From NCBI GenBank assembly GCA_964420035.1, contig CAYQQR010000058.1:1-21060 (forward strand): DNA of 21,060 nucleotides. The letters run 5' to 3'. Position numbers and translations under genes: made by a program. The stretch's first letter is position 1, and each line of letters opens with the position of its first letter. The stretch comes from CAYQQR01 sp964420035 (GTDB taxonomy: Bacteria > Bacteroidota > Bacteroidia > Bacteroidales > SM23-62). Of this stretch, positions 1 to 6,480 are shown in pieces. The notes below the pieces were generated by a model that was not told where the DNA came from, ran no database searches, and was given only the letters and a program-made list of their open reading frames with translations.

Positions 1-17
1 TAGCCGACAGAACATTA

Positions 18-42
18 CCACCCCCGAAGGAGGTGGGTTTTT
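18..42 (+). terminator. Rho-independent terminator of a gene left of the window
   Basis: An 8-bp stem (18-25 with 29-36, one C-A mismatch) with a GAA loop is followed by a T run at 38-42. The T run lies on the plus-strand side, so it would end transcription entering from the left edge. It does not suit the minus-strand gene at 51-542, whose transcript would meet it in the opposite sense. Confidence 0.6.
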
Positions 43-50
43 AATTTAAA

Positions 51-542
51 CTAAAGAGCTTTGATGATTTTGAATGTTTTGATGGTTTTACCTTTTTGGA
101 ACACCTTCAGAAAATAGGTTGAAGCAGCAAAGGAACTCAGGTCGATCGTACTTTCATCCCCGATGATCTTACCAGTGGCAATCATCTTTCCGTTCAAATT
201 GAAGAGCTTGTAATACAGGTCCTTAAATTCGAAGTCCAGGATTTTCAAGACCAGCTTACCGGCAACAGGATTGGGATATACACTGCAGAGTAAATCAATT
301 CCTTTCACTTGCTCAAATCCGGGGATCACCGATATTTCATAGGGTTGTTGCACCCCCTTTAATACCGAACCATCGGTCCCGCTATCCAGGGTGTAAAACA
401 CCTGGCCGATCGTATAACTTACGGAGCCGCCTGCTCCCGAGGCGTCTCCGCCTGTTGCAGGGATAGCTTCCTGGGCCTTCAGTCCGGTTAATCCAAATCC
501 GAACAGAATCAAAATCATAAATTTTGTCTTTTTGCAGTGCAT
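51..542 (-). CDS. Small secreted protein with T9SS type A sorting domain (paralogue 1)
   Basis: 163 residues. An N-terminal signal peptide ends near KAQ (residues 21-24). A short glycine-rich segment with GGSVSYTIGQV and GVQQPYEIS follows; this segment is common in small Bacteroidota secreted proteins. The C-terminal ~80 residues form a T9SS sorting domain, with the VYPNPV entry motif, LYYKLFNLNGKMI, and a KTFKIIKAL end. The protein is therefore expected to cross the outer membrane through T9SS and be released or anchored at the surface. It is about 80% identical by eye to the protein at 3596-4087, and the ~145 bp upstream are also duplicated. Unlike that paralogue, no large partner gene follows it: only 50 bp and a plus-strand terminator remain before the window edge. 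Its molecular role is unknown, because almost nothing is left between the signal and the sorting domain. Confidence 0.85.
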   Translation of the reverse strand: MHCKKTKFMILILFGFGLTGLKAQEAIPATGGDASGAGGSVSYTIGQVFYTLDSGTDGSVLKGVQQPYEISVIPGFEQVKGIDLLCSVYPNPVAGKLVLKILDFEFKDLYYKLFNLNGKMIATGKIIGDESTIDLSSFAASTYFLKVFQKGKTIKTFKIIKAL

Positions 543-687
543 TGTTAGTAATTTTAAAGATACGATTTTCAGTGCATGATCCTGTTCGCGGCATGGAATA
601 GGAAAGCATGATAGTTATTAAGCAAAAAAAGATACAAAATCTACTGCTTACTTTCAAATCAGGATGGAAAATCCGGAAAGGTTGGTT
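543..687 (-). repeat. Duplicated leader of T9SS paralogue 1
   Basis: This non-coding stretch matches 4088-4230 upstream of the second paralogue. The distal 54 bases (about 634-687) differ at only one position by eye, which is closer than the coding parts. It contains the predicted promoter and a ~75-base untranslated leader. Confidence 0.75.
627..658 (-). promoter_or_regulatory. Bacteroidota-type promoter of T9SS paralogue 1
   Basis: On the minus strand, TTTG (658-655) is followed after 20 bases by TATCTTTT (634-627), close to the TTTG / TAnnTTTG consensus of the Bacteroidota housekeeping sigma factor. The same arrangement and spacing occur before the second paralogue. Confidence 0.55.
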
Positions 688-756
688 TTTGGTCTCAATG
701 TCACCCAGTCTCCACATCTCCTGACACCCATACTCACTCCCCACACAATCATTCTG

Positions 757-806
757 AATCCCTAAATCCCTAAAACCCTAAATCCTTAAAACCTTAAAAC
801 TTTAAT
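757..806. repeat. Degenerate CCCTAAA/CCTTAAAA tandem repeat
   Basis: Five to six copies of a 7-8 base unit (CCCTAAAT, CCCTAAAA, CCTTAAAA) run up to the stop codon of the FISUMP gene. Shorter versions occur at about 1756-1772, 4421-4450, 5091-5120 and 7946-7954. Confidence 0.8.
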
Positions 807-1458
807 CCTTGATACAACGAACCGCCACTCCGCTTTTCTTATTGGTATAGTACATGTCTGTCTCCTTATAGCTGAAGCCCAAACTCATATACCAGGCGGT
901 TTCTTCATCCTTTTCTGTGGTGCTCCACCAATAACCATAGTGCGTTAGGGCAATAAAATCCCTCCGGGTATTGCGTATCCCGGTTCCTAAAGCCGTAAAA
1001 CCGGCCTCGTTGGTTGCCCCTTCATTCGGAACACTCCAATGTTCTGTCCCGTCTTCCTTCAGTTTGCCACCCCCCTCTTCTCCTCCAATGGCTTCGATCA
1101 AGGCAGTCCATTCTTCCTTGCTGGGAACATGATAACCTTCCGGGGCCAGGCCCCTGGGATCCATCACGGCATGCCAATTGTAAAGCTTCCCATACACCTT
1201 GCCCTTTTCCGGATCGTTTTGATAATAACACCAGGCAGGCTGGCCCTCCTCCCCTGCTTTCAACCATTCTGCCAGTGATTTTACTTCCGGGACGCGATCC
1301 CCGTTCCTGAAATGATCCACATCCAGGTTCCTGACCATCCAAACCTGTTCGCCTATTTGAACGGTTTCCTTTTGCTGCTGACCGGTACAGCTGATAAAAG
1401 CAGATAATACAAACGATAAGACCAGTGAAAATAAGGGTAATGCTTTGCGATAATTCAT
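802..1458 (-). CDS. FISUMP-domain lipoprotein
   Basis: 218 residues from the chosen ATG at 1458. An upstream in-frame ATG at 1500 would add 14 residues before a typical signal sequence, so the shorter start is preferred. A hydrophobic signal peptide ends in FISC with Cys24 as the likely lipidated residue; the lipobox is loose, as is common in Bacteroidota. Residues ~33-217 match the Fibrobacter succinogenes major paralogous (FISUMP) domain: IGEQVWMVRNLDV, VYGKLYNWHAV, GYHVPSKEEW, a GATNEAGF stretch, YWWSTTE, and the GVAVRCIKD end. FISUMP proteins are surface proteins with a C-type-lectin-like fold and no established enzyme activity. The gene lies upstream of T9SS paralogue 1 in the same direction, with a 259-bp gap, so they are probably separate units. 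Confidence 0.88.
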   Translation of the reverse strand: MNYRKALPLFSLVLSFVLSAFISCTGQQQKETVQIGEQVWMVRNLDVDHFRNGDRVPEVKSLAEWLKAGEEGQPAWCYYQNDPEKGKVYGKLYNWHAVMDPRGLAPEGYHVPSKEEWTALIEAIGGEEGGGKLKEDGTEHWSVPNEGATNEAGFTALGTGIRNTRRDFIALTHYGYWWSTTEKDEETAWYMSLGFSYKETDMYYTNKKSGVAVRCIKD

Positions 1459-1514
1459 AGCTAAAGGTTTTATCTGATAGGTTAGAATTAATTCCAACAT
1501 GACTCATTCCCAAT

Positions 1515-1545
1515 TAAAGTTATGGATTCCAGGACGAACTTAAAA
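1515..1545 (-). promoter_or_regulatory. Candidate promoter of the FISUMP gene
   Basis: On the minus strand, TTTT (1545-1542), 19 bases, then TAACTTTA (1522-1515). The spacing is right for a Bacteroidota promoter; the -33 box lacks the final G. Confidence 0.4.
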
Positions 1546-1681
1546 ATAACCTTTATTGAAAGACCACGGACCATGGACAACAGACTGCAGCACCTTATGG
1601 GATAAAGCATGGATTATTATTTCGTACTGAAATTATCTTAACAGTCTGGAATGAGCATGATTTTCTTTTCACGTACCGTCG

Positions 1682-1736
1682 TCCCTGCCTGCCGGTCACC
1701 GGCGGCCATAGCCTCTGGCGACGGCACGCGGGCAGG
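1682..1736. repeat. 55-bp REP-like palindromic element, copy A
   Basis: The element has CCTGCCTGC-type ends (the right end carries one change) around an inner perfect palindrome, CCGGTCACCGG. The reverse complement recurs at 16215-16269 with one difference in 55 bases. It lies outside genes. Short relatives with the same CCTGCCT/AGGCAGG ends are at 5907-5927 and, more loosely, 6381-6400. Confidence 0.85.
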
Positions 1737-1841
1737 CGTGGTCAATTCTTTTCCCTAAAACCCTAAATCCTTATTACTATGAGGCATCAAGACAATGAAA
1801 GGATCTACCCTAATCCTTTTTTCTCAGACAACAGTAAACAG

Positions 1842-3593
1842 CTAAAAAGCCCGGACAGCATGCACCCTGGCTAAGTCGTATTTCCGGATGTGGCCATAAT
1901 TGAAATTTTCGAGGGAATGACTTACAGCGTGTTCTCCATCGAACTCGACAGAACTCCAATAGTAAGCGTTGGCAAAGGCACTGCCCCCATTTGCAGTGGC
2001 TGTTGCATCTATAATTGACTTGTTTTGACGCATTATTTTTAATTCCTCGAAAGAAGGTAAGTACCAGTCTCCATATCCACCCCCATCATAATTGGCACAA
2101 AGCAATGCTGCATGATCGTCTAAATCGCCATTTGCAGAATGTACCGCGACAATAACGGATGTGTTCATTTCTCCGGCGTAAATACCATCTCCCAATGCAT
2201 TGGTTTTATAATCCGTACTGCCACCCCTCCATTTTATTCCGCTACCTCCATCCTGGTCCTCGATGGCACAAACCAGTCCGTGCTGCCCGCTTTCATCAAC
2301 CCAGAAGACCACACCGCCTTGTGCGAAATCGCCAACCTTATAGGTCTTTATACTGTCCAATTTAACTTTATCTTCAGAACTCATGAATCCATCGGCCCCG
2401 GCAGTGGCACTATCGTGCGTATGATCAAGCGCTGCGTAAATATCGTCGTGCGCGTGATCCCCACTTGCAAAATCAGGGGTAAACTGTACCCAGCCATCGC
2501 CTGTCTCATAGCGGACCATGTCGTTATTCTGCCACTGATCCTGTTCATAGGTGTATATTTTAAAAGGATTATTCAAAATACCTTCCCATTCGGAATGCTT
2601 TGCATACTCCGATACCATGGTCCAGCCATCATTTCTGGTTAATTCTATACGCTTGGTAAATTCTTCATAATTCCCATCTATAGTTATTATAAGACCAAGA
2701 TAAAGAGAATAGTTAGAGCGGAAGAAATGATCTTCCAGAGGCTGTTCTGTCCCCATAATGATCTCAAAAAAACCATTGGATACATCAATATCCTGATCTT
2801 CACTCCATAAGGCGTCGCCGCCTTCAGCTTCATCATAAATAGTAACCTCGACACTGATTTGACCCTCCACCGGTTGATTATCCTTGGACTTCAATCTGCC
2901 TATAAGTCGCAAAGAAGGATGAATGACCTGCATGTTATAGTTGGCTGAACTTATATCGATATTGAAGGAAGGATCCCCGCTGGTATATCCGGCATCGGCA
3001 TGGTTGCCCCAGCTGTATGCCTGATTCCAGTGGGTAGTATCCGTATTGTCAATCCCGGATGCTGCAGATGTGCTGTAAAAGGGATCGCTTTCCTCGAAAT
3101 CACTGGTCATGAAATGTTCACTGTGGTATCCGTCCAGCAGGTCGGCATCCAGACCGGAACCTTCGCCCATACCCATGGTACCGGCAAGGCTTGAGGCCTG
3201 ATTTGCATATAGAGCATATGGAACGCTCAGTATCTCGCTGGTTCCCGTAATGGTGTAGTTTGCTTCTCCATTAGGGTCTGTTTCTGTTTTAAGAAAAAAG
3301 GGACCCGATGACCAGTCAATATTCCCAAAATCACCACTAATCAGTGTTCCATCTCCAATCATTAAGGTTACAAGACCATTTTCATTGGTGGTGGGAAATT
3401 GATGCTCGACATAAACTGCCGTAGCCTCAGCAGAACCTTGCAAAATACTTATTTGCATGCCAATGGCTGTATTGGTCACCAGCTGGTTGCTGCTGTTCCG
3501 AACAACGGCCTGGTAGCTTATCTTTTCGGGAGGCTGGGCCAGGAGGTTTGTAATAAAAAATACGGTTGTTAAAAAAGCAACTAAAAATTTCAT
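1842..3593 (-). CDS. Secreted protein with tail-fibre-like motifs and C-terminal DUF1566 (Lcl_C) domain
   Basis: 583 residues with a signal peptide ending at about LLAQ (residue 20). Residues ~24-130 match a common Bacteroidota secreted N-terminal module (ISYQAVVRNSSNQLV, then VPYALYANQ). The middle holds three motifs usual in phage tail fibres: LDADLLDGYHSEHF (148-161), HWNQAYSWGNHADAGYTS (188-205), and an HTHD...GFMSSEDKVKLDSI stretch (391-415). Residues ~240-320 look like a beta-sandwich. Residues ~421-583 are a DUF1566/Lcl_C domain, with GDWYLPSFEELK, YYWSSVE and the VHAVRAF end. It is probably a surface or released binding protein; no catalytic motif is seen. It starts 2 bp after the stop of the T9SS protein at 3596-4087, so the two are almost certainly co-transcribed. 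It has no T9SS sorting domain of its own. Confidence 0.85.
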   Translation of the reverse strand: MKFLVAFLTTVFFITNLLAQPPEKISYQAVVRNSSNQLVTNTAIGMQISILQGSAEATAVYVEHQFPTTNENGLVTLMIGDGTLISGDFGNIDWSSGPFFLKTETDPNGEANYTITGTSEILSVPYALYANQASSLAGTMGMGEGSGLDADLLDGYHSEHFMTSDFEESDPFYSTSAASGIDNTDTTHWNQAYSWGNHADAGYTSGDPSFNIDISSANYNMQVIHPSLRLIGRLKSKDNQPVEGQISVEVTIYDEAEGGDALWSEDQDIDVSNGFFEIIMGTEQPLEDHFFRSNYSLYLGLIITIDGNYEEFTKRIELTRNDGWTMVSEYAKHSEWEGILNNPFKIYTYEQDQWQNNDMVRYETGDGWVQFTPDFASGDHAHDDIYAALDHTHDSATAGADGFMSSEDKVKLDSIKTYKVGDFAQGGVVFWVDESGQHGLVCAIEDQDGGSGIKWRGGSTDYKTNALGDGIYAGEMNTSVIVAVHSANGDLDDHAALLCANYDGGGYGDWYLPSFEELKIMRQNKSIIDATATANGGSAFANAYYWSSVEFDGEHAVSHSLENFNYGHIRKYDLARVHAVRAF

Positions 3594-3595
3594 GG

Positions 3596-4087
3596 TTAAT
3601 GGGCTTTTATGATTTTAAATGTTTTGATGGTCTGGTCTTTTTGAACCACCCTGAGAAAATAGGTGGAAGCAGCGAAGGAGTGCAGGTTGATCGTACTTTC
3701 ATCCCGAATGATCTTACCGGTGGCGATCAACTTCCCGTTCATATCGAAGAGCTTATAATACAAATCCTTGAATTCAAGGTCCCGGACTTTCATGACAAGC
3801 CTGTCAGCAACAGGATTGGGATAGACTTTGCAGAGCAGATCTATTCCTTCAACCTGCTCAAATCCTGAGATCACCGATATTTCATAGGGTTGCTGAACCC
3901 CTTTCAATACAGAACCGTTGGTCCCGGTATCCAGGGTGTACAATACCTGACCTATGGTATAACTCACGGAGCCACCTCCACCCGAGGCTTCTCCGCCTGT
4001 TGCCGGAATGGCTTCCTGTGCGTTCAGTCCGGTCAATCCAAAACCAAATAGAATCACAATAATGAATCTCGTCTTTTTGTAAAGCAT
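3596..4087 (-). CDS. Small secreted protein with T9SS type A sorting domain (paralogue 2)
   Basis: 163 residues, the same length and domain order as paralogue 1: a signal peptide ending near NAQ, the segment GGSVSYTIGQV and GVQQPYEIS, then a sorting domain beginning at VYPNPV and ending KTFKIIKAH. About 31 of 163 positions differ from paralogue 1 by eye, mostly conservatively. It is the first gene of a two-gene operon: the DUF1566 protein begins 2 bp after its stop. A secreted T9SS protein directly coupled to a larger surface protein suggests that the two act together outside the cell, but this is inference. Expression is expected from the duplicated promoter at 4170-4201. Confidence 0.85.
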   Translation of the reverse strand: MLYKKTRFIIVILFGFGLTGLNAQEAIPATGGEASGGGGSVSYTIGQVLYTLDTGTNGSVLKGVQQPYEISVISGFEQVEGIDLLCKVYPNPVADRLVMKVRDLEFKDLYYKLFDMNGKLIATGKIIRDESTINLHSFAASTYFLRVVQKDQTIKTFKIIKAH

Positions 4088-4169
4088 CGGAGTTAATTTT
4101 AAACAGAAGATTTTCAGTGCATTATCCTGTTCGCGGCACGGAATAGGAAAGTATGATATTCATTGTTTT

Positions 4170-4201
4170 ACAAGTTACAAAATCTACTGCTTACTTTCAA
4201 A
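4170..4201 (-). promoter_or_regulatory. Bacteroidota-type promoter of T9SS paralogue 2 operon
   Basis: On the minus strand, TTTG (4201-4198) is followed after 20 bases by TAACTTGT (4177-4170). The position relative to the gene and the spacing equal those of paralogue 1. The predicted leader is about 75 bases. Confidence 0.5.
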
Positions 4202-4269
4202 TCAGGATGGAAAATCCGGAAAAGTTGGTTCCTTGTTTTTGGCTTCAAGTACCTGGTTCCTGGTCCTTG

Positions 4270-4350
4270 GTTTCTCGCGAGCTGCGCTCACTGTATCTCG
4301 CTTCGCTGTTTCTCGCGAGCTGCGCTCGCTGTAACTCGCCTTCGGCTGAT
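4270..4350. repeat. Cluster of short GC-rich palindromes
   Basis: TCGCGAGCTGCGCTCACTGTA and a close copy (about 4273-4293 and 4312-4332) alternate with CGCTTCGCTG and GCCTTCGGC hairpins. GCGAGC-TGC-GCTCGC is a perfect 15-base palindrome. A related CGCGCTCACTGTAGCTC stretch is at about 5978-5994. Confidence 0.6.
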
Positions 4351-4475
4351 TTCCGAAAAAACAACCGCATGACAATTGTATGACAGCCCTTCAGCTCTTT
4401 CGCCCTTCAACCCGACATCCTTAAAACCTTAAAGCGTAAACCCTAAATCCTTTGCCGCCCCTTCAGGGCTTTTTT

Positions 4476-4503
4476 GACCTGGGACCTGGGACCTATGACC
4501 TGA
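4476..4503. repeat. GACCTGG heptamer tandem repeat
   Basis: Four 7-base units (GACCTGG, GACCTGG, GACCTAT, GACCTGA). The array overlaps the last codons and the stop of the Nudix gene, so it has extended into the gene's 3' end. Confidence 0.75.
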
Positions 4504-4957
4504 CAAGCTTTTCCGCCAACTGCTCCAAGAGGGGAACCTGCCCCTTGTGGATCTTCTCTTTGGCTTCCTCCAAAGGGAACCAGCCGGCCTTGTCCACCTC
4601 GGGGAATTCCTGCATCTTCCCGGATTTCGGCGGCCATTCCATGCGGAAGTTGTTGCTCTTAATGACTGAAGTATCCAAATCGGCTTCCACCGCCCAGGCA
4701 TGGACGACCTTGCCGCCCGGCTGCTTTACCGGCTCCAGCCTGATGAAATCCCCTTCAATGTCCAAACCGGTTTCCTCCCTGAATTCCCTTTGGGCCGCAT
4801 GAAAAAGGTCCTCGCCTTCCTCCGGCTCCCCCTTGCCCACCGACCAGGCATGCCGGTCCTTGTTCTTCCAGAACGGTCCGCCGGGATGCACCAAAAACAC
4901 CTCCCAGGTCCCTTCCCTCTTCCGGTAGGGTAATATGCCGGCAGTGGTCTTTGCCAT
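4493..4957 (-). CDS. Nudix hydrolase (COG4119-like predicted NTP pyrophosphohydrolase)
   Basis: 154 residues. The Nudix box is complete: G-x5-E-x7-REFREETGL, fitting GX5EX7REUXEEXGU, at about residues 43-65. Its glutamates bind the metal that activates water against a nucleoside diphosphate-linked substrate. The flanking pattern, with TAGILPYR at the start, LVHPGGPFW and HAWSVGKGE before the box, and MEWPPKSGK after it, is that of the COG4119 subgroup of small Nudix proteins; the natural substrate of this subgroup is not settled. It is a cytoplasmic protein with no signal peptide. The gene stands alone, divergent from the lipoprotein at 5189. The final codons lie in a heptamer repeat, so the C-terminal residues may vary between strains. 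Confidence 0.9.
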   Translation of the reverse strand: MAKTTAGILPYRKREGTWEVFLVHPGGPFWKNKDRHAWSVGKGEPEEGEDLFHAAQREFREETGLDIEGDFIRLEPVKQPGGKVVHAWAVEADLDTSVIKSNNFRMEWPPKSGKMQEFPEVDKAGWFPLEEAKEKIHKGQVPLLEQLAEKLVRS

Positions 4958-5016
4958 GTACCAATTTAAAATTAAAAATTAAAGATGGAAAATGGAAAAT
5001 TGGGAATTATGAGGCG

Positions 5017-5073
5017 GGGATTAAGAGTTGAAGAGCAGAAGAGCCAATGCGTTTTTGGAACAATAAATAACCA
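5017..5073. repeat. Shared divergent-intergenic segment, copy A
   Basis: This ~57-base stretch opens with GGGATTAAGAG and closes with ACAATAAATAACCA. A segment of 56 bases with the same ends and a GAAGAGC-rich centre is at 7775-7830. Both lie between divergent gene pairs. Confidence 0.6.
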
Positions 5074-5131
5074 CCAATATCAACAAATCCCCTAAAACCT
5101 TAAATCCTTAAAAGCCCAAATCCTCCTCCCC

Positions 5132-5162
5132 TTGAATCCAATCCTTTAATTTCATACATTTA
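5132..5162 (+). promoter_or_regulatory. Candidate promoter of the coiled-coil lipoprotein
   Basis: TTG (5132-5134), 20 bases, then TACATTTA (5155-5162), 26 bases before the ATG. It is a reasonable but imperfect Bacteroidota promoter. Confidence 0.35.
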
Positions 5163-5188
5163 TTCAGTTAATTCCTAAACCCAACATC

Positions 5189-5812
5189 ATGGATTCAAAT
5201 CAAAAACTTAATTCCCTTTGTGTTCTTATCAGCTCAATCCTGGTCATAATGGCCATAACATCCGGATGCCAGTCGGATCAAGAAAAGCTGGAAACGGCCG
5301 TGAACGAGCATTTCACCCCGAAGTGCGAAAACTACAGCAGTTCGGGAATCACCATCCTGGATACTTTGAGCATGGAAAAACTGAAGGCCCGCATCGATAC
5401 CATCCATGCATGGCTTCATTACCTGGACACCAATTTTCAGAATGTCCAGACCGGTATGGCGGAAAGTGAAGAGCGCCTGAAGGAACAGCAGGCCAATCTG
5501 GAAAAGTACCAAGGGGCCCTTAAAGCCACATTAGAGGAGCAGACCTTACGGACCCAGATGGAGATTGAAAAATGGAAACTGCTGAAATCTGACTTTGATA
5601 CCCAGATAGCCAACTATAAAAAAGGTCTGGAGCTTGATTCCACCTACCTGGATTATGCCCTGGACAACAATTTTGAAACCGGCTACTACCTGGTGAAGAA
5701 TCAGTATTTCTGCGACACGGCGGATATGACAGCAAAAGTATTCCTCACCCAGGACTACAAGATCCTTAGCGAATCGGATGTTTTGCTGAATTTTATGCTG
5801 AAGACGGAGTGA
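5189..5812 (+). CDS. Coiled-coil lipoprotein of unknown function
   Basis: 207 residues. A signal peptide is followed by the lipobox ITSGC, with Cys27 the likely lipidated residue. Residues ~80-155 are rich in charged residues with regular hydrophobic spacing (ESEERLKEQQANLEKY and onward), consistent with one long coiled-coil helix. Residues ~155-207 are more globular, with a cysteine in QYFCDTADM. After processing it should be anchored to the periplasmic or outer face of a membrane. I do not recognise the family. It is a single gene, divergent from the Nudix gene, and is followed by a 668-bp non-coding stretch. Confidence 0.75.
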   Translation: MDSNQKLNSLCVLISSILVIMAITSGCQSDQEKLETAVNEHFTPKCENYSSSGITILDTLSMEKLKARIDTIHAWLHYLDTNFQNVQTGMAESEERLKEQQANLEKYQGALKATLEEQTLRTQMEIEKWKLLKSDFDTQIANYKKGLELDSTYLDYALDNNFETGYYLVKNQYFCDTADMTAKVFLTQDYKILSESDVLLNFMLKTE

Positions 5813-5864
5813 GCTGATCGGCTTCGGCTGTTGCTCGTCATTGCTCCGGCTGCGCCTGTTACTC

Positions 5865-5973
5865 GTCCCGAAAATCTTAGCAGCTTCGCTGCTTTAGATT
5901 TTCGCGCCTGCCTGTCCGGTAGGCAGGGATCCTCGAAAAACGACGCAAAGCTTGCTTTGCTGTTTTTCGGGAC
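5865..5973. repeat. Nested inverted-repeat cluster (three hairpins in an outer stem)
   Basis: The outer arms GTCCCGAAAA (5865-5874) and TTTTCGGGAC (5964-5973) are perfect inverses. Inside are hairpin 1 (5869-5904, ~15 bp, TTC loop), the palindrome CCTGCCT/AGGCAGG (5907-5927), and hairpin 2 (5934-5969, CGAAAAAC and GCAAAGC arms, TT loop). Hairpin 1 and hairpin 2 share arms with the outer stem, so alternative foldings are possible. Confidence 0.75.
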
Positions 5974-6003
5974 TCGCCGCGCTCACTGTAGCTCTTATGC
6001 TAT

Positions 6004-6186
6004 CTGTCTCAAGGTCTCGNNNNNNNNNNNNNNNNNNNNNNNNNNNNNNNNNNNNNNNNNNNNNNNNNNNNNNNNNNNNNNNNNNNNNNNNNNNNNNNNN
6101 NNNNNNNNNNNNNNNNNNNATGTCTCCAGGTCTCGATGTCTCCAGGTCTCGATGTCTCCAGGTCTCGATGTCTCCAGGTCTCGATG
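6004..6186. repeat. 16-bp tandem repeat (TGTCTCCAGGTCTCGA) spanning an assembly gap
   Basis: Four near-perfect 16-base units lie right of the gap (about 6120-6183) and one degenerate unit left of it. Each unit is two 8-base halves, TGTCTCCA and GGTCTCGA. The true copy number is hidden by the gap. Confidence 0.85.
6020..6119. other. Scaffold gap of 100 N
   Basis: Exactly 100 unknown bases, the conventional length for a gap of unknown size. It sits within the 16-bp repeat, so it is probably a repeat-induced assembly break and the stated length has no meaning. Confidence 0.95.
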
Positions 6187-6380
6187 TCTCTGGGTCTCAT
6201 CGTCTCTATGTTTTCAAGGTCTATTATGTCTCTGTGGTTCTCAATTTTACTCTGTGGGCCTATGTGACCTTATAAATTGCGGATTTAAATGAATTGTTAC
6301 GCGTTTCGGGTTACGAGGTACGCGTAAATTTTAATGTAAAGCCAGCACGTAACCAGTAACCATTAATTTCATTCTGAATT

Positions 6381-6400
6381 CCTGACTGCCGTCAGGCAGG
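6381..6400. repeat. Short palindrome with CAGGCAGG end
   Basis: CCTGAC-TGCC-GTCAGG forms a 6-bp stem with a 4-base loop, followed by CAGG; AATTC/GAATT flank it. It resembles the ends of the 55-bp palindromic element. Confidence 0.5.
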
Positions 6401-6480
6401 CTTAATTCATATAGGACTTCTGCATGTTGCATCCACAATAAAGTCAGTCTCATTTCTTTAGGTCCGGCAGGTGGCCGGCC

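Larger units (their letters stand above)
1459..1841. other. Intergenic region, 383 bp
   Basis: It lies between the start of the FISUMP gene and the end of the DUF1566 gene. It holds a promoter-like sequence (1515-1545), the 55-bp palindromic element (1682-1736) and a short CCCTAAA-type repeat (about 1756-1772). No open frame with protein-like features was seen, and no hairpin with a T run follows the DUF1566 gene on the minus strand. Confidence 0.7.
4088..4492. other. Intergenic region, 405 bp
   Basis: From left to right it holds the duplicated leader of T9SS paralogue 2 (4088-4230), degenerate GGTTCCT/GGTCCTT heptamers (about 4227-4272), a run of short GC-rich palindromes including GCGAGCTGCGCTCGC (about 4270-4350), a CCTTAAA/CCCTAAA repeat (about 4421-4450), and the start of a GACCTGG repeat. 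No gene is seen. Confidence 0.7.
5813..6480. other. Intergenic region, 668 bp, with structured repeats and a scaffold gap
   Basis: It contains a nested hairpin cluster (5865-5973), a GTCTC-rich 16-bp tandem repeat interrupted by 100 N (about 6004-6186), and a CCTGAC-TGCC-GTCAGG hairpin (6381-6396). The open frames crossing the gap are translated repeat and are not called. Nothing resembling a gene was seen between 6200 and 6480. Confidence 0.75.

Noticed and set aside
1842..3593. Possible prophage tail-fibre gene
   Set aside because: Tail-fibre motifs are present, but the gene has a signal peptide and a DUF1566 domain, and no structural, lysis or integrase genes are nearby.
4457..4475. GCCC-loop-GGGC hairpin followed by six T, a possible terminator
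   Set aside because: The stem is only 4 bp and points along the plus strand where no gene lies upstream; the minus-strand Nudix transcript would not have the T run.
6009..6292. Open frames across the N gap giving RDIETWRHRDLE-like or VSRSRCLQVSMSPG-like peptides
   Set aside because: They are translations of the 16-bp tandem repeat and of N; the periodic peptide has no signal, motif or start context.
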